From positions 1-31,757 of the forward strand of contig JAFYFR010000117.1 of assembly GCA_017543645.1 (NCBI GenBank): DNA of 31,757 bases, given 5' to 3'. The notes under the pieces were generated by a model. It did no database searches. It was not told the origin of the DNA and saw only the letters and a program-made list of their open reading frames with translations. Shown here piece by piece: positions 17,063-25,054 of this stretch (position 1 is the first letter of the stretch; the number at the start of each line of letters is the position of its first letter). The DNA comes from Bacteroidales bacterium (GTDB lineage Bacteria; Bacteroidota; Bacteroidia; Bacteroidales; UBA3824). The translations under genes and the position numbers were made by a program.

Positions 17063-19546
17063 CTAAACCGGGTCTACATTCACCGAAGATATAAGTCCTG
17101 GCGATGTTGTTGTAGACTTCACATATCCTATGGCGTCGGTAATCACTTGTTTGGCTGCATCACCGTAGTGGTTTCTACTGATTTTCAGCATTATCTCCTT
17201 GATATAAAAGGTCTGTATACGGCTGATAATTGGATATTCGGGACCCAACACACCAGAGCCAAAAGATTTACGGAGAATAGCGGCAAGACGTTCAGCCTCG
17301 CTGTCTAACACCATCGGTTTCTTGTGCTTGAGCTGCAGCTTGATGAGCCGCGAAAATGGTGGATACAAAAACTTGCTGCGCTCCGCTATAAGCCTGCTAT
17401 ATAATAAGGTGTAGTTGCTGGAAATAATATCTTGAAATACGGGGTGTTTTGCATTGTTGGTCTGAATAAGCACAAGACCTCTAATATCGGAGCGACCCGC
17501 GCGGCCTCCCACCTGCGTAATAAGCTGATAGGCACGCTCTTCGGCACGGAAATCAGGATAATTGAGCATACTGTCGGCATTGAGAATACCCACAAGGCGG
17601 AGCTTTTTAAAGTCGAAACCCTTGGAAATCATCTGAGTGCCGGCTAAAATGTCGATATTGCCATCCTCAAAGTCGGCGATAATTTTTTCGTAACGCGAAC
17701 GCGAAGTGGTAACGTCGGAATCGAGCCTCGCAATACGCGCCTCGGGGAAAAAAATCTTTATCTCGTCCTCTATTTTCTCAGTGCCGAACCCTACTGTGCG
17801 CAGAGCGGAGTCGCCACAAGCCATACACTTGTTAGGCATATCAATGCTATATCCGCAATGATGGCATACCAGCCTACCGTCGCGCTTGTGATATGTAAGG
17901 CTCACGTCACAATTTTCGCAAATGGGAATCCAGCCGCAAGTTTTGCACTCAACATATGGAGAAAACCCTCGGCGATTGCGGAATAACAGCGTCTGCTCGT
18001 GATTGGAAACGCATTTTTTGATTTCACCAATAAGTTGTGGCGAAAACAAAGACTTCATCTGACGACGTTGGGCTGACTCCAAAGTGTCAACTATCTGGAT
18101 ATAAGGTTGTCCCTTGTCGGAAAACCTTCTTGTAAGCGACACCAGGCCGTATTTGCCGCTTTGGGCGTTGAAATAGGATTCCAACGAAGGAGTCGCCGAA
18201 CCCAAAATAACCTTAGCATCAGACATTTGCGCCAAAACTACTGCACAGTCACGGGCATTATAGCGGGGCGCGGGGTCAAACTGCTTAAACGACGTTTCGT
18301 GTTCCTCGTCCACAATCACAAGTCCGAGATTGACCATTGGCAAGAATATCGACGAGCGCACCCCGAGAACAAGTTTTGCGCCGTCGCCAGAAATGAGGGT
18401 CTTCCATATTTCAGAACGCTCGTTGTCTGAAAGCTTGCTGTGATAAATGCAGACATCATTTCCAAAAACTTTTTGCAAACGTCTGATAATCTGTGATGTA
18501 AGCACAATTTCAGGCAGAAGGTAAAGCACCCTCCTACCCTCCTTGAGATATTTGTCGATAAGCTTGATATATATTTCGGTTTTGCCGCTACCAGTGATTC
18601 CATAGAGCAGGACGGTGTTTTTTTGTAGAAACTGCTGTTCTATTTCATCGTAAGCAGTTTGTTGATAGAGAGTTAAATCGTGATAAAGTTCAATATCCCC
18701 ATCGTATTTTTCCAAGCGGCTCACCTCCTTCTCTATTTCCACAAAAACGCCTTTTTGGATAAGCGCACCGAGGGCAGCCGACGAAAGATCGGAATTTTTC
18801 AACAGTTTTTGACGCGACACCTCTCCTCGCGAAGTAATCAGACCGTTCTCAATCTTGATACCCGATGTGGAAAGATATGCCATAAGCACTTGCAGTTGTT
18901 TAGTGGCTTTATGTTCAAGATAATCGAAAAGACCCTTGAAGTGAATTTCCTGCGTAAAGGACTCATGGAGAGATATAAATTTCTCGGTTTTTGCCACGTA
19001 CTTATCCTCAATAACCTTGTCCGCCACAAGATAACCTTCTGCTATCAAGTTCTTAATCAAGGCTATATAGTTTTTTGAGGAGATAATCTTCCCAACTTTT
19101 GATATAGGAATTTCGGAAGTCTTATCGTTGAAAGCATTTAGCAGCATCAGTTCTTTTGGTTTCAAAGCATTGTAATCCAACACCTTGGAAGTCCTATAAA
19201 GTACTGTTTCGCTTTCGAGTTTCATACCCGAAGGCATAGCGGCACGGTATACCTCGCCCACGGTGCACATATAGTATTTGGCAATCCACTGCCAAAACTT
19301 AATCTGAACCTCAGTTACCACAGGTTCGCGGTCGAGAAGCTCAACAATCTCCTTCAGCTCGTAAGATTCTGGCTTAACATCGGTAAGGCGGCAGACCACA
19401 CCCGAATACAATTTAGATTTGCCACATGGCACTACCACGCGGCAACCCACGCTGCATTGTTCGTTCAGGAAATCGGGGATAACGTATGTCAAAAGGTTGG
19501 GCAGCGGAATTGGTAATATTACTTCAGCATATCGTCGTGACGCCAT
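17063..19546 (-). CDS. priA: Primosomal replication protein N' (PriA helicase)
   Basis: 827 residues. 3'-5' DNA helicase that reloads the replisome at stalled forks. The N-terminal DNA-binding region starts RYAEVILPIPLPNLLTYVIP. Walker A GITGSGKTE is at about 316, the DEEH Walker B box at about 411 (VIVDEEHETSFKQ), and SATPSLES follows. The cysteine-rich zinc module at about 533-578 has CKTCG, CENC, CHHCG and CMACG, the usual eight ligands. The helicase C-lobe has GTQMISKGFDF and QVGGRAGRSD. The length is normal for the family and no key residue is missing. It begins 6 bp after the stop of the PorE-like gene, which implies co-transcription. Confidence 0.97.
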   Translation of the reverse strand: MASRRYAEVILPIPLPNLLTYVIPDFLNEQCSVGCRVVVPCGKSKLYSGVVCRLTDVKPESYELKEIVELLDREPVVTEVQIKFWQWIAKYYMCTVGEVYRAAMPSGMKLESETVLYRTSKVLDYNALKPKELMLLNAFNDKTSEIPISKVGKIISSKNYIALIKNLIAEGYLVADKVIEDKYVAKTEKFISLHESFTQEIHFKGLFDYLEHKATKQLQVLMAYLSTSGIKIENGLITSRGEVSRQKLLKNSDLSSAALGALIQKGVFVEIEKEVSRLEKYDGDIELYHDLTLYQQTAYDEIEQQFLQKNTVLLYGITGSGKTEIYIKLIDKYLKEGRRVLYLLPEIVLTSQIIRRLQKVFGNDVCIYHSKLSDNERSEIWKTLISGDGAKLVLGVRSSIFLPMVNLGLVIVDEEHETSFKQFDPAPRYNARDCAVVLAQMSDAKVILGSATPSLESYFNAQSGKYGLVSLTRRFSDKGQPYIQIVDTLESAQRRQMKSLFSPQLIGEIKKCVSNHEQTLLFRNRRGFSPYVECKTCGWIPICENCDVSLTYHKRDGRLVCHHCGYSIDMPNKCMACGDSALRTVGFGTEKIEDEIKIFFPEARIARLDSDVTTSRSRYEKIIADFEDGNIDILAGTQMISKGFDFKKLRLVGILNADSMLNYPDFRAEERAYQLITQVGGRAGRSDIRGLVLIQTNNAKHPVFQDIISSNYTLLYSRLIAERSKFLYPPFSRLIKLQLKHKKPMVLDSEAERLAAILRKSFGSGVLGPEYPIISRIQTFYIKEIMLKISRNHYGDAAKQVITDAIGYVKSTTTSPGLISSVNVDPV

Positions 19547-19552
19547 GTTTCT

Positions 19553-21682
19553 CTAAATTTCGGATTCCGGTGTACCATCCGCCTTTTCGTATTCCTTGAT
19601 ATAAAGCGGGTTTCTGTACTTATCGGGAACAGTGGTGATAGGACGAATCAAGAGGGTTTCTTTTGAACCTTGCTGTTTCATCAAAAATTCCACTCTTCGG
19701 TTGTATGCTTTGGATTCGTCGTCAAATTCTCCGTTGATAATGTTGAAAGAAATCGGGTTTTCTTCGCCGCAGGCTAACACAGATAGCTGCTTAGTTTGTA
19801 CTCCACGCTGAATCAAATAGTTATAGACAGCTTGTCCGCGTTTTTTCGACAGGTTGAGGTTATAGACTGCGCTACCTTTGGCATCGCAGTATGCGCGAAT
19901 CTCCACAACTGCATCTCGGTTGTTTTTCAAATATTTAACAAGCGAGTCGAGCGATGGAGTCTGACCGAGAACCTTTGCATCGCCAAATGGGAATACAATA
20001 TCCTCTATTTCGGCAAGGTGGTCGTACATCACGCCGTTCTCATCGTAATACTTGCCCGGAATATGCTCAGGCTCTTCGTCAGGAACGCGCGGCTCGGGAC
20101 AGTCGTGTTCGGGGTCGAGCTGAATGGTCTTGTACGACATCTGAGCAGGAGCGTCGGACTCTATGTCGAATGTTTCGGAATAGACAGTCTTGCCATCGAC
20201 CGTTGCCGTAACGGTGTAGTTGTGGACACGGCGACCTATAAATATAAACTTGCCCGTATGGATGTTAGGAATGGCAGTGCTGGTAATGCCAAGACTATTG
20301 TCGCGGATGGTGATAAGGCTTTCGGGAATTTTGCCCTCGCACACGCCCACCAAACCGGTAACAACGGTGAGTTCTGTTTCCATAACCGAAGGCAGACCCA
20401 TAACATAGATATCAGAACGTCCAATGCCATCCCTCCGCTCCGATGCGAAATATGAACGCTCGCTTGTAGGTGTTATAAAGAGGAACACATCGTCTTCGGA
20501 GGTGTTGATAGGATAACCGGCGTTAACAGCACGCGACCATGTGCCAAAATCAGTGGCGTCGCAGTAGAAAATATCGTAACCGCCCATTCCCCTGTGTCCC
20601 TTGCTGCTGAAATAAAGCTTTGAGTTGTCGGGCAGGATAAACGGGCCTTCTTCGTCGTCGGAAGTGTTAACAGCATCGCCAACATTCTTGGCAGGACCCC
20701 AAGAGCCGTCGGACTGGCGTAGCGACACGTAGATGTCCAATCCGCCATATCCGCCCGGACGGTCGCTGGCAAAGTAGAGACGTTGTCCGTCGGTAGAAAG
20801 GCACGCGCCTGTTTCACGGTATTTGGTGTTGATATTTTCGTTGAGTTTCACAGGAGCTGTCCAATCGTCGTTTTCAAAATGCGACATTAGCAAAGTGCCG
20901 TTGTCATCATCGCGGTAGAGGAAAAGCTCTGTTCCATCGTAAGATAGCGAAGCGGTAGCCTCGTGTTCGCCGGTGTTAATCATGTCGTTGAGAGGCTCAG
21001 GAGCCGACCATGTGCCAGAGGGAAGCTTGTGCGACACGTAGATATTCTCATCGCACTGGTCGTCGGCCATTATTTCGTGGTCTTTGTACGGACGGCGCGA
21101 AGTAAAGAAAAGCATCGACTCATCGGCAGTGAGCACCGGGCTGTGGTCGGTGTAGAGGCTGTTGACAATTGCACCGAGGTTCTGCACCTGAATTTCCACG
21201 GGATGGCTTTTCATTTCCTTGGCAAGATTGCACTGGTCGATTTCCTTATCGATTATTTCGATGACCTTTTTGTTGGAAACACGGCGTTTGAGTTTTTCCA
21301 AAGTACTGAGAGCCTGGTCTATAGAGTCGTTGACACGATAAGCGCGACCAAGGAAGAACTCAGTTTCGTAACCCTGAGTACCCTTTCGCTGCTTAGGCTT
21401 GTATGCATTGTAGGCTTTTTTAAACTCATAAATCGAAGAATCTTTCTTGGCTGCGGTGTTAAGAAAGCAGAATCCCAACTGAAAGTGATACATTCCGTTA
21501 TCAGGCTCCATCTCAACCATTTTCTTATAAAGCGTGATGGCTGAGGAAAAATCCTCGTTGTTTACCATCGTTTCAGCCATTCCAATGTTGAAATCATCTT
21601 GTGCGGAGGCTTTAGAGGTAATAAAAACGATATCAGCCAGCATTATTAGGATGACGACGAATGAAAAAACGTTATTTTTCAT
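19553..21682 (-). CDS. PorE-like TPR / beta-propeller / OmpA-domain envelope protein
   Basis: 709 residues from the ATG at 21682. An upstream in-frame ATG (21745) was rejected because the -7 box at 21721-21728 would then lie inside the gene and the signal peptide would be displaced; 21694 is also possible. Order: signal peptide (MKNNVFSFVVILIMLADI..., cleavage after ASA), TPR-like repeats (about 30-150), a PD40/WD40-like propeller (about 172-426; repeats such as RLYFASDRPGGYGGLDIYV), a carboxypeptidase-regulatory-like beta domain (about 430-505), and an OmpA peptidoglycan-binding domain (about 558-690; YCDAKGSAVYNLNLSKKRGQ). The domain order matches PorE of Porphyromonas gingivalis, an accessory type IX secretion protein. 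Unlike PorE it has no lipobox Cys. A role in type IX secretion is inference. Confidence 0.9.
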   Translation of the reverse strand: MKNNVFSFVVILIMLADIVFITSKASAQDDFNIGMAETMVNNEDFSSAITLYKKMVEMEPDNGMYHFQLGFCFLNTAAKKDSSIYEFKKAYNAYKPKQRKGTQGYETEFFLGRAYRVNDSIDQALSTLEKLKRRVSNKKVIEIIDKEIDQCNLAKEMKSHPVEIQVQNLGAIVNSLYTDHSPVLTADESMLFFTSRRPYKDHEIMADDQCDENIYVSHKLPSGTWSAPEPLNDMINTGEHEATASLSYDGTELFLYRDDDNGTLLMSHFENDDWTAPVKLNENINTKYRETGACLSTDGQRLYFASDRPGGYGGLDIYVSLRQSDGSWGPAKNVGDAVNTSDDEEGPFILPDNSKLYFSSKGHRGMGGYDIFYCDATDFGTWSRAVNAGYPINTSEDDVFLFITPTSERSYFASERRDGIGRSDIYVMGLPSVMETELTVVTGLVGVCEGKIPESLITIRDNSLGITSTAIPNIHTGKFIFIGRRVHNYTVTATVDGKTVYSETFDIESDAPAQMSYKTIQLDPEHDCPEPRVPDEEPEHIPGKYYDENGVMYDHLAEIEDIVFPFGDAKVLGQTPSLDSLVKYLKNNRDAVVEIRAYCDAKGSAVYNLNLSKKRGQAVYNYLIQRGVQTKQLSVLACGEENPISFNIINGEFDDESKAYNRRVEFLMKQQGSKETLLIRPITTVPDKYRNPLYIKEYEKADGTPESEI

Positions 21683-21720
21683 ATAGGTAAACATTAGAAT
21701 GTTAGTATATAATTTTGCTA

Positions 21721-21728
21721 CAAAGGTA
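21721..21728 (-). promoter_or_regulatory. -7 element of the PorE-like / priA / aspC unit
   Basis: On the minus strand this reads TACCTTTG, an exact TAnnTTTG match, about 26-38 bp upstream of the likely ATG (21694 or 21682). No TTTG is present 19-21 bp further upstream. It lies between the lysA stop and this gene and is the main reason for rejecting the 21745 start. Confidence 0.5.
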
Positions 21729-21754
21729 ACTTTTTTTTGTTTCACTAAGTAATA

Positions 21755-22906
21755 TTATTCAAAAAAATAAGCTTTAGCCAAATCTCTTAGGTTGTAGCGC
21801 GAAGCCATAATCTCGCCGTAAGCACCTGCCGAACGGAATGCCAACAAATCACCACGCTGAGTTACAGGCATCTTGTAGTCCTCCACAAACACGTCGGTAG
21901 ATTCGCAAATAGGACCTACAACATCGTAGATGTCAGTTTCTTGCGATAACGATGTAAGATTTTCGATTTTGTGGTAAGCTCCGTAAAGAGCAGGACGTAT
22001 CAAATCGGTGAAACCCGCATCAACTATGGCAAACGTTGTCTTGCTTGCTTTCTTTGTATATAGCACACGTGCAATCATTGTGCCACACTGGGCAACTACA
22101 GAGCGACCAAATTCAAAATGAACCCTTTGACCAGCACCAACATTGAGATTCTGATGAATCATGTCAAAAAGATTTTCAAAATCTGGTATCGGATTCTGGT
22201 CGGGATTAATGTAATCCACGCCCAAGCCGCCTCCGAGGTTGATTTCTGGAAGGTTAAGACCGAGCATCCTAAGTTTCTCCTGCATCTCGTTGCTGCGCTG
22301 GCAAAGCAGGCGGTATGGCTCCATGTCCAAAATCTGCGAACCTATATGGAAATGCAAGCCCACGAGGTGTATGTTGGTTAGCTCCTCCACCTGCTTCACA
22401 ACATCAGCCAAAAAATTAAAATTGATACCGAACTTGCTATCTTCCAAGCCGGTATTGATGCACTTGTTGGTATGAGCGTCGATACCCGGGTTGAGACGCA
22501 GGGCGATGTTGGCTATTTTGCCTTTTTGCGCCGCCAACTGGTTGATTACTTGTATTTCCTGAACCGACTCGCAGTTGAAGCAGAAAATATTGAGATCCAA
22601 AGCCTCGTTGATTTCCTTGTCGGATTTGCCCACACCGGCAAAAACCACCTTGTCGGGCGAAAAGCCACATTCAACGGCTTTAAGCACCTCGTTGCCGCTC
22701 ACGCAGTCAACCCCGAAGCCAAAAGAGCAAATGGTCTTGAGAATTTCGGGATTGGCATTGGCTTTTACGGCGTAATGCACTAAATAACCATACTTGTCGG
22801 CGACTTTCTTAAGCAGGCCGAGAGTTTCGCGCAACAACGGCATATCATAATAATAAAAAGGTGTGGGAGTGTTCTCAAACTTAGAAATTAAATCTTTGGT
22901 GAACAT
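21755..22906 (-). CDS. lysA: Diaminopimelate decarboxylase
   Basis: 383 residues. PLP enzyme of the last step of lysine synthesis, converting meso-diaminopimelate to L-lysine, in the cytoplasm. PLP lysine K48 is in VHYAVKANANPEIL. Other family marks are LVGLHFHIGSQI, the glycine loop LGGGLGVDY, EFGRSVVAQCG (most relatives have EPGR) and the active-site CESTDVF at about 333. The C-terminus GAYGEIMASRYN is typical. It is stand-alone, not fused to aspartokinase as in some bacteria. A promoter with correct spacing lies upstream. The downstream PorE-like gene has its own -7 box, so lysA is probably monocistronic. Confidence 0.96.
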   Translation of the reverse strand: MFTKDLISKFENTPTPFYYYDMPLLRETLGLLKKVADKYGYLVHYAVKANANPEILKTICSFGFGVDCVSGNEVLKAVECGFSPDKVVFAGVGKSDKEINEALDLNIFCFNCESVQEIQVINQLAAQKGKIANIALRLNPGIDAHTNKCINTGLEDSKFGINFNFLADVVKQVEELTNIHLVGLHFHIGSQILDMEPYRLLCQRSNEMQEKLRMLGLNLPEINLGGGLGVDYINPDQNPIPDFENLFDMIHQNLNVGAGQRVHFEFGRSVVAQCGTMIARVLYTKKASKTTFAIVDAGFTDLIRPALYGAYHKIENLTSLSQETDIYDVVGPICESTDVFVEDYKMPVTQRGDLLAFRSAGAYGEIMASRYNLRDLAKAYFFE

Positions 22907-22953
22907 ATTCTGACTATCATTTAATAAGGTTTTGTTTCATTGTTTTTCGGGTG

Positions 22954-22984
22954 CTAAGGTACGGTTTCAATTTTTTTTATCAAA
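22954..22984 (-). promoter_or_regulatory. Bacteroidota-type promoter of lysA
   Basis: Read on the minus strand: TTTG (22984-22981), a 19-bp spacer, then TACCTTAG (22961-22954), one base off TAnnTTTG. The start point would be near 22947, about 40 nt before the ATG at 22906. Confidence 0.55.
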
Positions 22985-23016
22985 ATTTTTTGCGAAATAA
23001 TATATTTATTAAACAA

Positions 23017-23036
23017 TTTGTTAATTTTGTAACAAA
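23017..23036 (+). other. AT-rich 7-bp inverted repeat in the lysA / signalling-operon divergent spacer
   Basis: Arms tttgtta (23017-23023) and taacaaa (23030-23036) are perfect reverse complements around a 6-nt centre. It lies between the two divergent promoters, upstream of the -33 box at 23076, where an operator could sit. A single copy, no known binding protein; low certainty. Confidence 0.3.
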
Positions 23037-23075
23037 ACTTTACATACAAAAACGCTGTTGCAAAACGGCAAGATG

Positions 23076-23107
23076 TTTGTTTAAATACAAAATGTTTACT
23101 ATATTTG
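23076..23107 (+). promoter_or_regulatory. Perfect Bacteroidota-type promoter of the signalling operon
   Basis: TTTG at 23076-23079, a 20-bp spacer, then TATATTTG at 23100-23107: a full match to TTTG-N19/21-TAnnTTTG. The predicted start is near 23114, about 29 nt before the ATG at 23143. It is the best promoter in the window. Confidence 0.8.
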
Positions 23108-23142
23108 TGTTTGCAATTGTGACTAACAAAGACTAAAACGAC

Positions 23143-25050
23143 ATGAACACACCCGAAAAGTTATCGGTAAAACTAAAATTCAGAATTATGCTCATCTGTT
23201 TTGCGGCATATGCCGTACTCACGGGCTTGTCGTTCATATACTTGACCAAAAACTACAACAAGATAGACGCAAGCTACAAAGCCGAAATCAAGATGAAAAA
23301 CGAGCTCGCCGAAATACGAAATCTTCAGTACGAGCTATTCAGTCTATACTCCTCAACGCGCAACAAAGAGAAAGAAGACACTCTCACATCCGAAATTCAC
23401 AAACTCTGCGCACGTATCGACAAAGGAATCGAAAGCCTAACCGACATTGAGCCGGAGCTCAACCGCAAAACCGTTCAGTCGATCTCAATCCTCCGCGAAG
23501 AGTTCGACAACTACCAGAACAAAATAGCCGAAATTTCAAAAATCAAAGGAGAAATCAACGAACTTGCCGACGATGCCGGACGGCTCAACACCGACCGCAA
23601 CACCGTACGCAAGACTCTTTTCCAGTTCACCCTCGCAGGAATGAGCAAAAATTTCGACGAGGCCTGCAAGAGCGAGAAGGCTTTTCTCGAAAACAGCAGC
23701 ATAGAACATTACGAAAAATTCAATAAGCAAATTGACGCTATCAATAACCAGCTCAAAAACACCAACACCAGCAACATCCTCATCAAATACCAGATGTCGA
23801 AACTCATGGATCAGCTGTCGGAATACAGAATGACATTCAACCTACTATTTTCTAAGCAGTTGTTACTCGGACTTGCCGACAACGACGGTTACAAAGGCGA
23901 GGCAATGGCGCAAATCAAAACCATGCAAAACGACATTGAGGAACTTATGATCGAATCCGACATGCTCCGTGCAAGCAACAAAGAAAAGACCAACACCATC
24001 ATAATAGCTGTGCAAGTTTCGGCAATTGTCCTCGGCCTTACATTCTTCTTGATACTCTTCTCTTCGGTCAACCATCCGATAGAGAAAATGAACTTCTATC
24101 TTGAAAAAATGTTAAAAGGAGAGCTGACTCCACCCGAAATCAACGAAGGCAGCAACAGCGAAATGAACCATATGGCGCAAAAACTAGCCGCATTTATTAA
24201 CAATCTGAAAAAGAAACAGTTATTCACCGAAGACATAGGAAATGGCAAAACCGACAACGAAATAGAACTGCTCAGCGATAACGACGAACTCGGAATCTCG
24301 CTTATCAACATGAAGAAAAACCTCGAGCTGCAGTACGAGAAACAGCGCAAACGCCGCGAAGCCGACGAAATCCAAGACAAGATAAACATCGGACTTGCCG
24401 AGTTTGGCGACATCCTCCGCAACAACAGCAACAACATCGACAGCCTCTGCGACGAAACCACGCGCAACCTGATTCACTACATGGACGCCAACTACGGCGC
24501 AATGTACATCTACGTTGACGACAATCCCGACAATATCTACCTCGAAATGAAATCTACCTACGCCGCCGACAACAAAAAATTCGTCCAAAAGAAAATTGCC
24601 CTGTACGAAGGCATCGTAGGAACATGCGCGGTGGAAAAAAACATTCAGATAATCGACGACATTCCACCCGACTACATCAAAATCGGCTCGGGATTCGGAT
24701 TCACCAAGCCCGGACATCTGCTTGCTGTGCCGCTGATGCTCAAAGACGAGATTTACGGTATAATTGAGCTATGCCGGACAGAGAAATTTGAAGACTACAA
24801 AATCACGTTCATAGAAAAACTCGCCGAGGACATCGCAAGCACCATATCGTATGTAAAAGAAAACGCCAAAAACCTTTTCAAACTCAGGGAGGAGGGCAAA
24901 CGTCTCGACGACTACACCATACGCATCCAGAAAATGGAAAAAGAACTCGCACAACAGAACAAGGTGCTTGCCAATAACAAAAAAGAGATAGAACGGCTCA
25001 AGCGCGAAAACGAGAAACTCACAGAAAGCCAAGTTATTAACAACAAGTAG
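23143..25050 (+). CDS. Membrane HAMP-GAF receptor with helical periplasmic domain, no output domain
   Basis: 635 residues. Membrane helix one (about 14-34) is followed by a long, almost all-helical periplasmic region (about 35-284, four-helix-bundle-like) and helix two (about 285-307, IIIAVQVSAIVLGLTFFLILF). A HAMP linker follows (PIEKMNFYLEKMLKGELTPPEI), then a second, weaker HAMP-like stretch. A GAF domain (about 410-580) carries IPPDYIKIGSGFGFTKPGHL, a ligand-loop pattern seen in Bacteroidota GAFs. A coiled coil runs to the end. There is no kinase, phosphatase, cyclase or MCP domain, so it must signal by protein contact. First gene of the four-gene unit, 4 bp before the next. Ligand unknown. 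Confidence 0.9.
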   Translation: MNTPEKLSVKLKFRIMLICFAAYAVLTGLSFIYLTKNYNKIDASYKAEIKMKNELAEIRNLQYELFSLYSSTRNKEKEDTLTSEIHKLCARIDKGIESLTDIEPELNRKTVQSISILREEFDNYQNKIAEISKIKGEINELADDAGRLNTDRNTVRKTLFQFTLAGMSKNFDEACKSEKAFLENSSIEHYEKFNKQIDAINNQLKNTNTSNILIKYQMSKLMDQLSEYRMTFNLLFSKQLLLGLADNDGYKGEAMAQIKTMQNDIEELMIESDMLRASNKEKTNTIIIAVQVSAIVLGLTFFLILFSSVNHPIEKMNFYLEKMLKGELTPPEINEGSNSEMNHMAQKLAAFINNLKKKQLFTEDIGNGKTDNEIELLSDNDELGISLINMKKNLELQYEKQRKRREADEIQDKINIGLAEFGDILRNNSNNIDSLCDETTRNLIHYMDANYGAMYIYVDDNPDNIYLEMKSTYAADNKKFVQKKIALYEGIVGTCAVEKNIQIIDDIPPDYIKIGSGFGFTKPGHLLAVPLMLKDEIYGIIELCRTEKFEDYKITFIEKLAEDIASTISYVKENAKNLFKLREEGKRLDDYTIRIQKMEKELAQQNKVLANNKKEIERLKRENEKLTESQVINNK

Positions 25051-25054
25051 GACA

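Noticed and set aside
21683..21745. Longer start (ATG at 21745) for the PorE-like protein
   Set aside because: The 21 extra residues push the signal peptide inside, and the exact -7 box at 21721-21728 would be within the coding region.
22951..23136. A 61-codon plus-strand frame in the lysA/operon spacer
   Set aside because: It is Phe/Lys/Asn-rich as expected from AT-rich non-coding DNA, covers both promoters and the inverted repeat, and has no recognisable domain or operon position.
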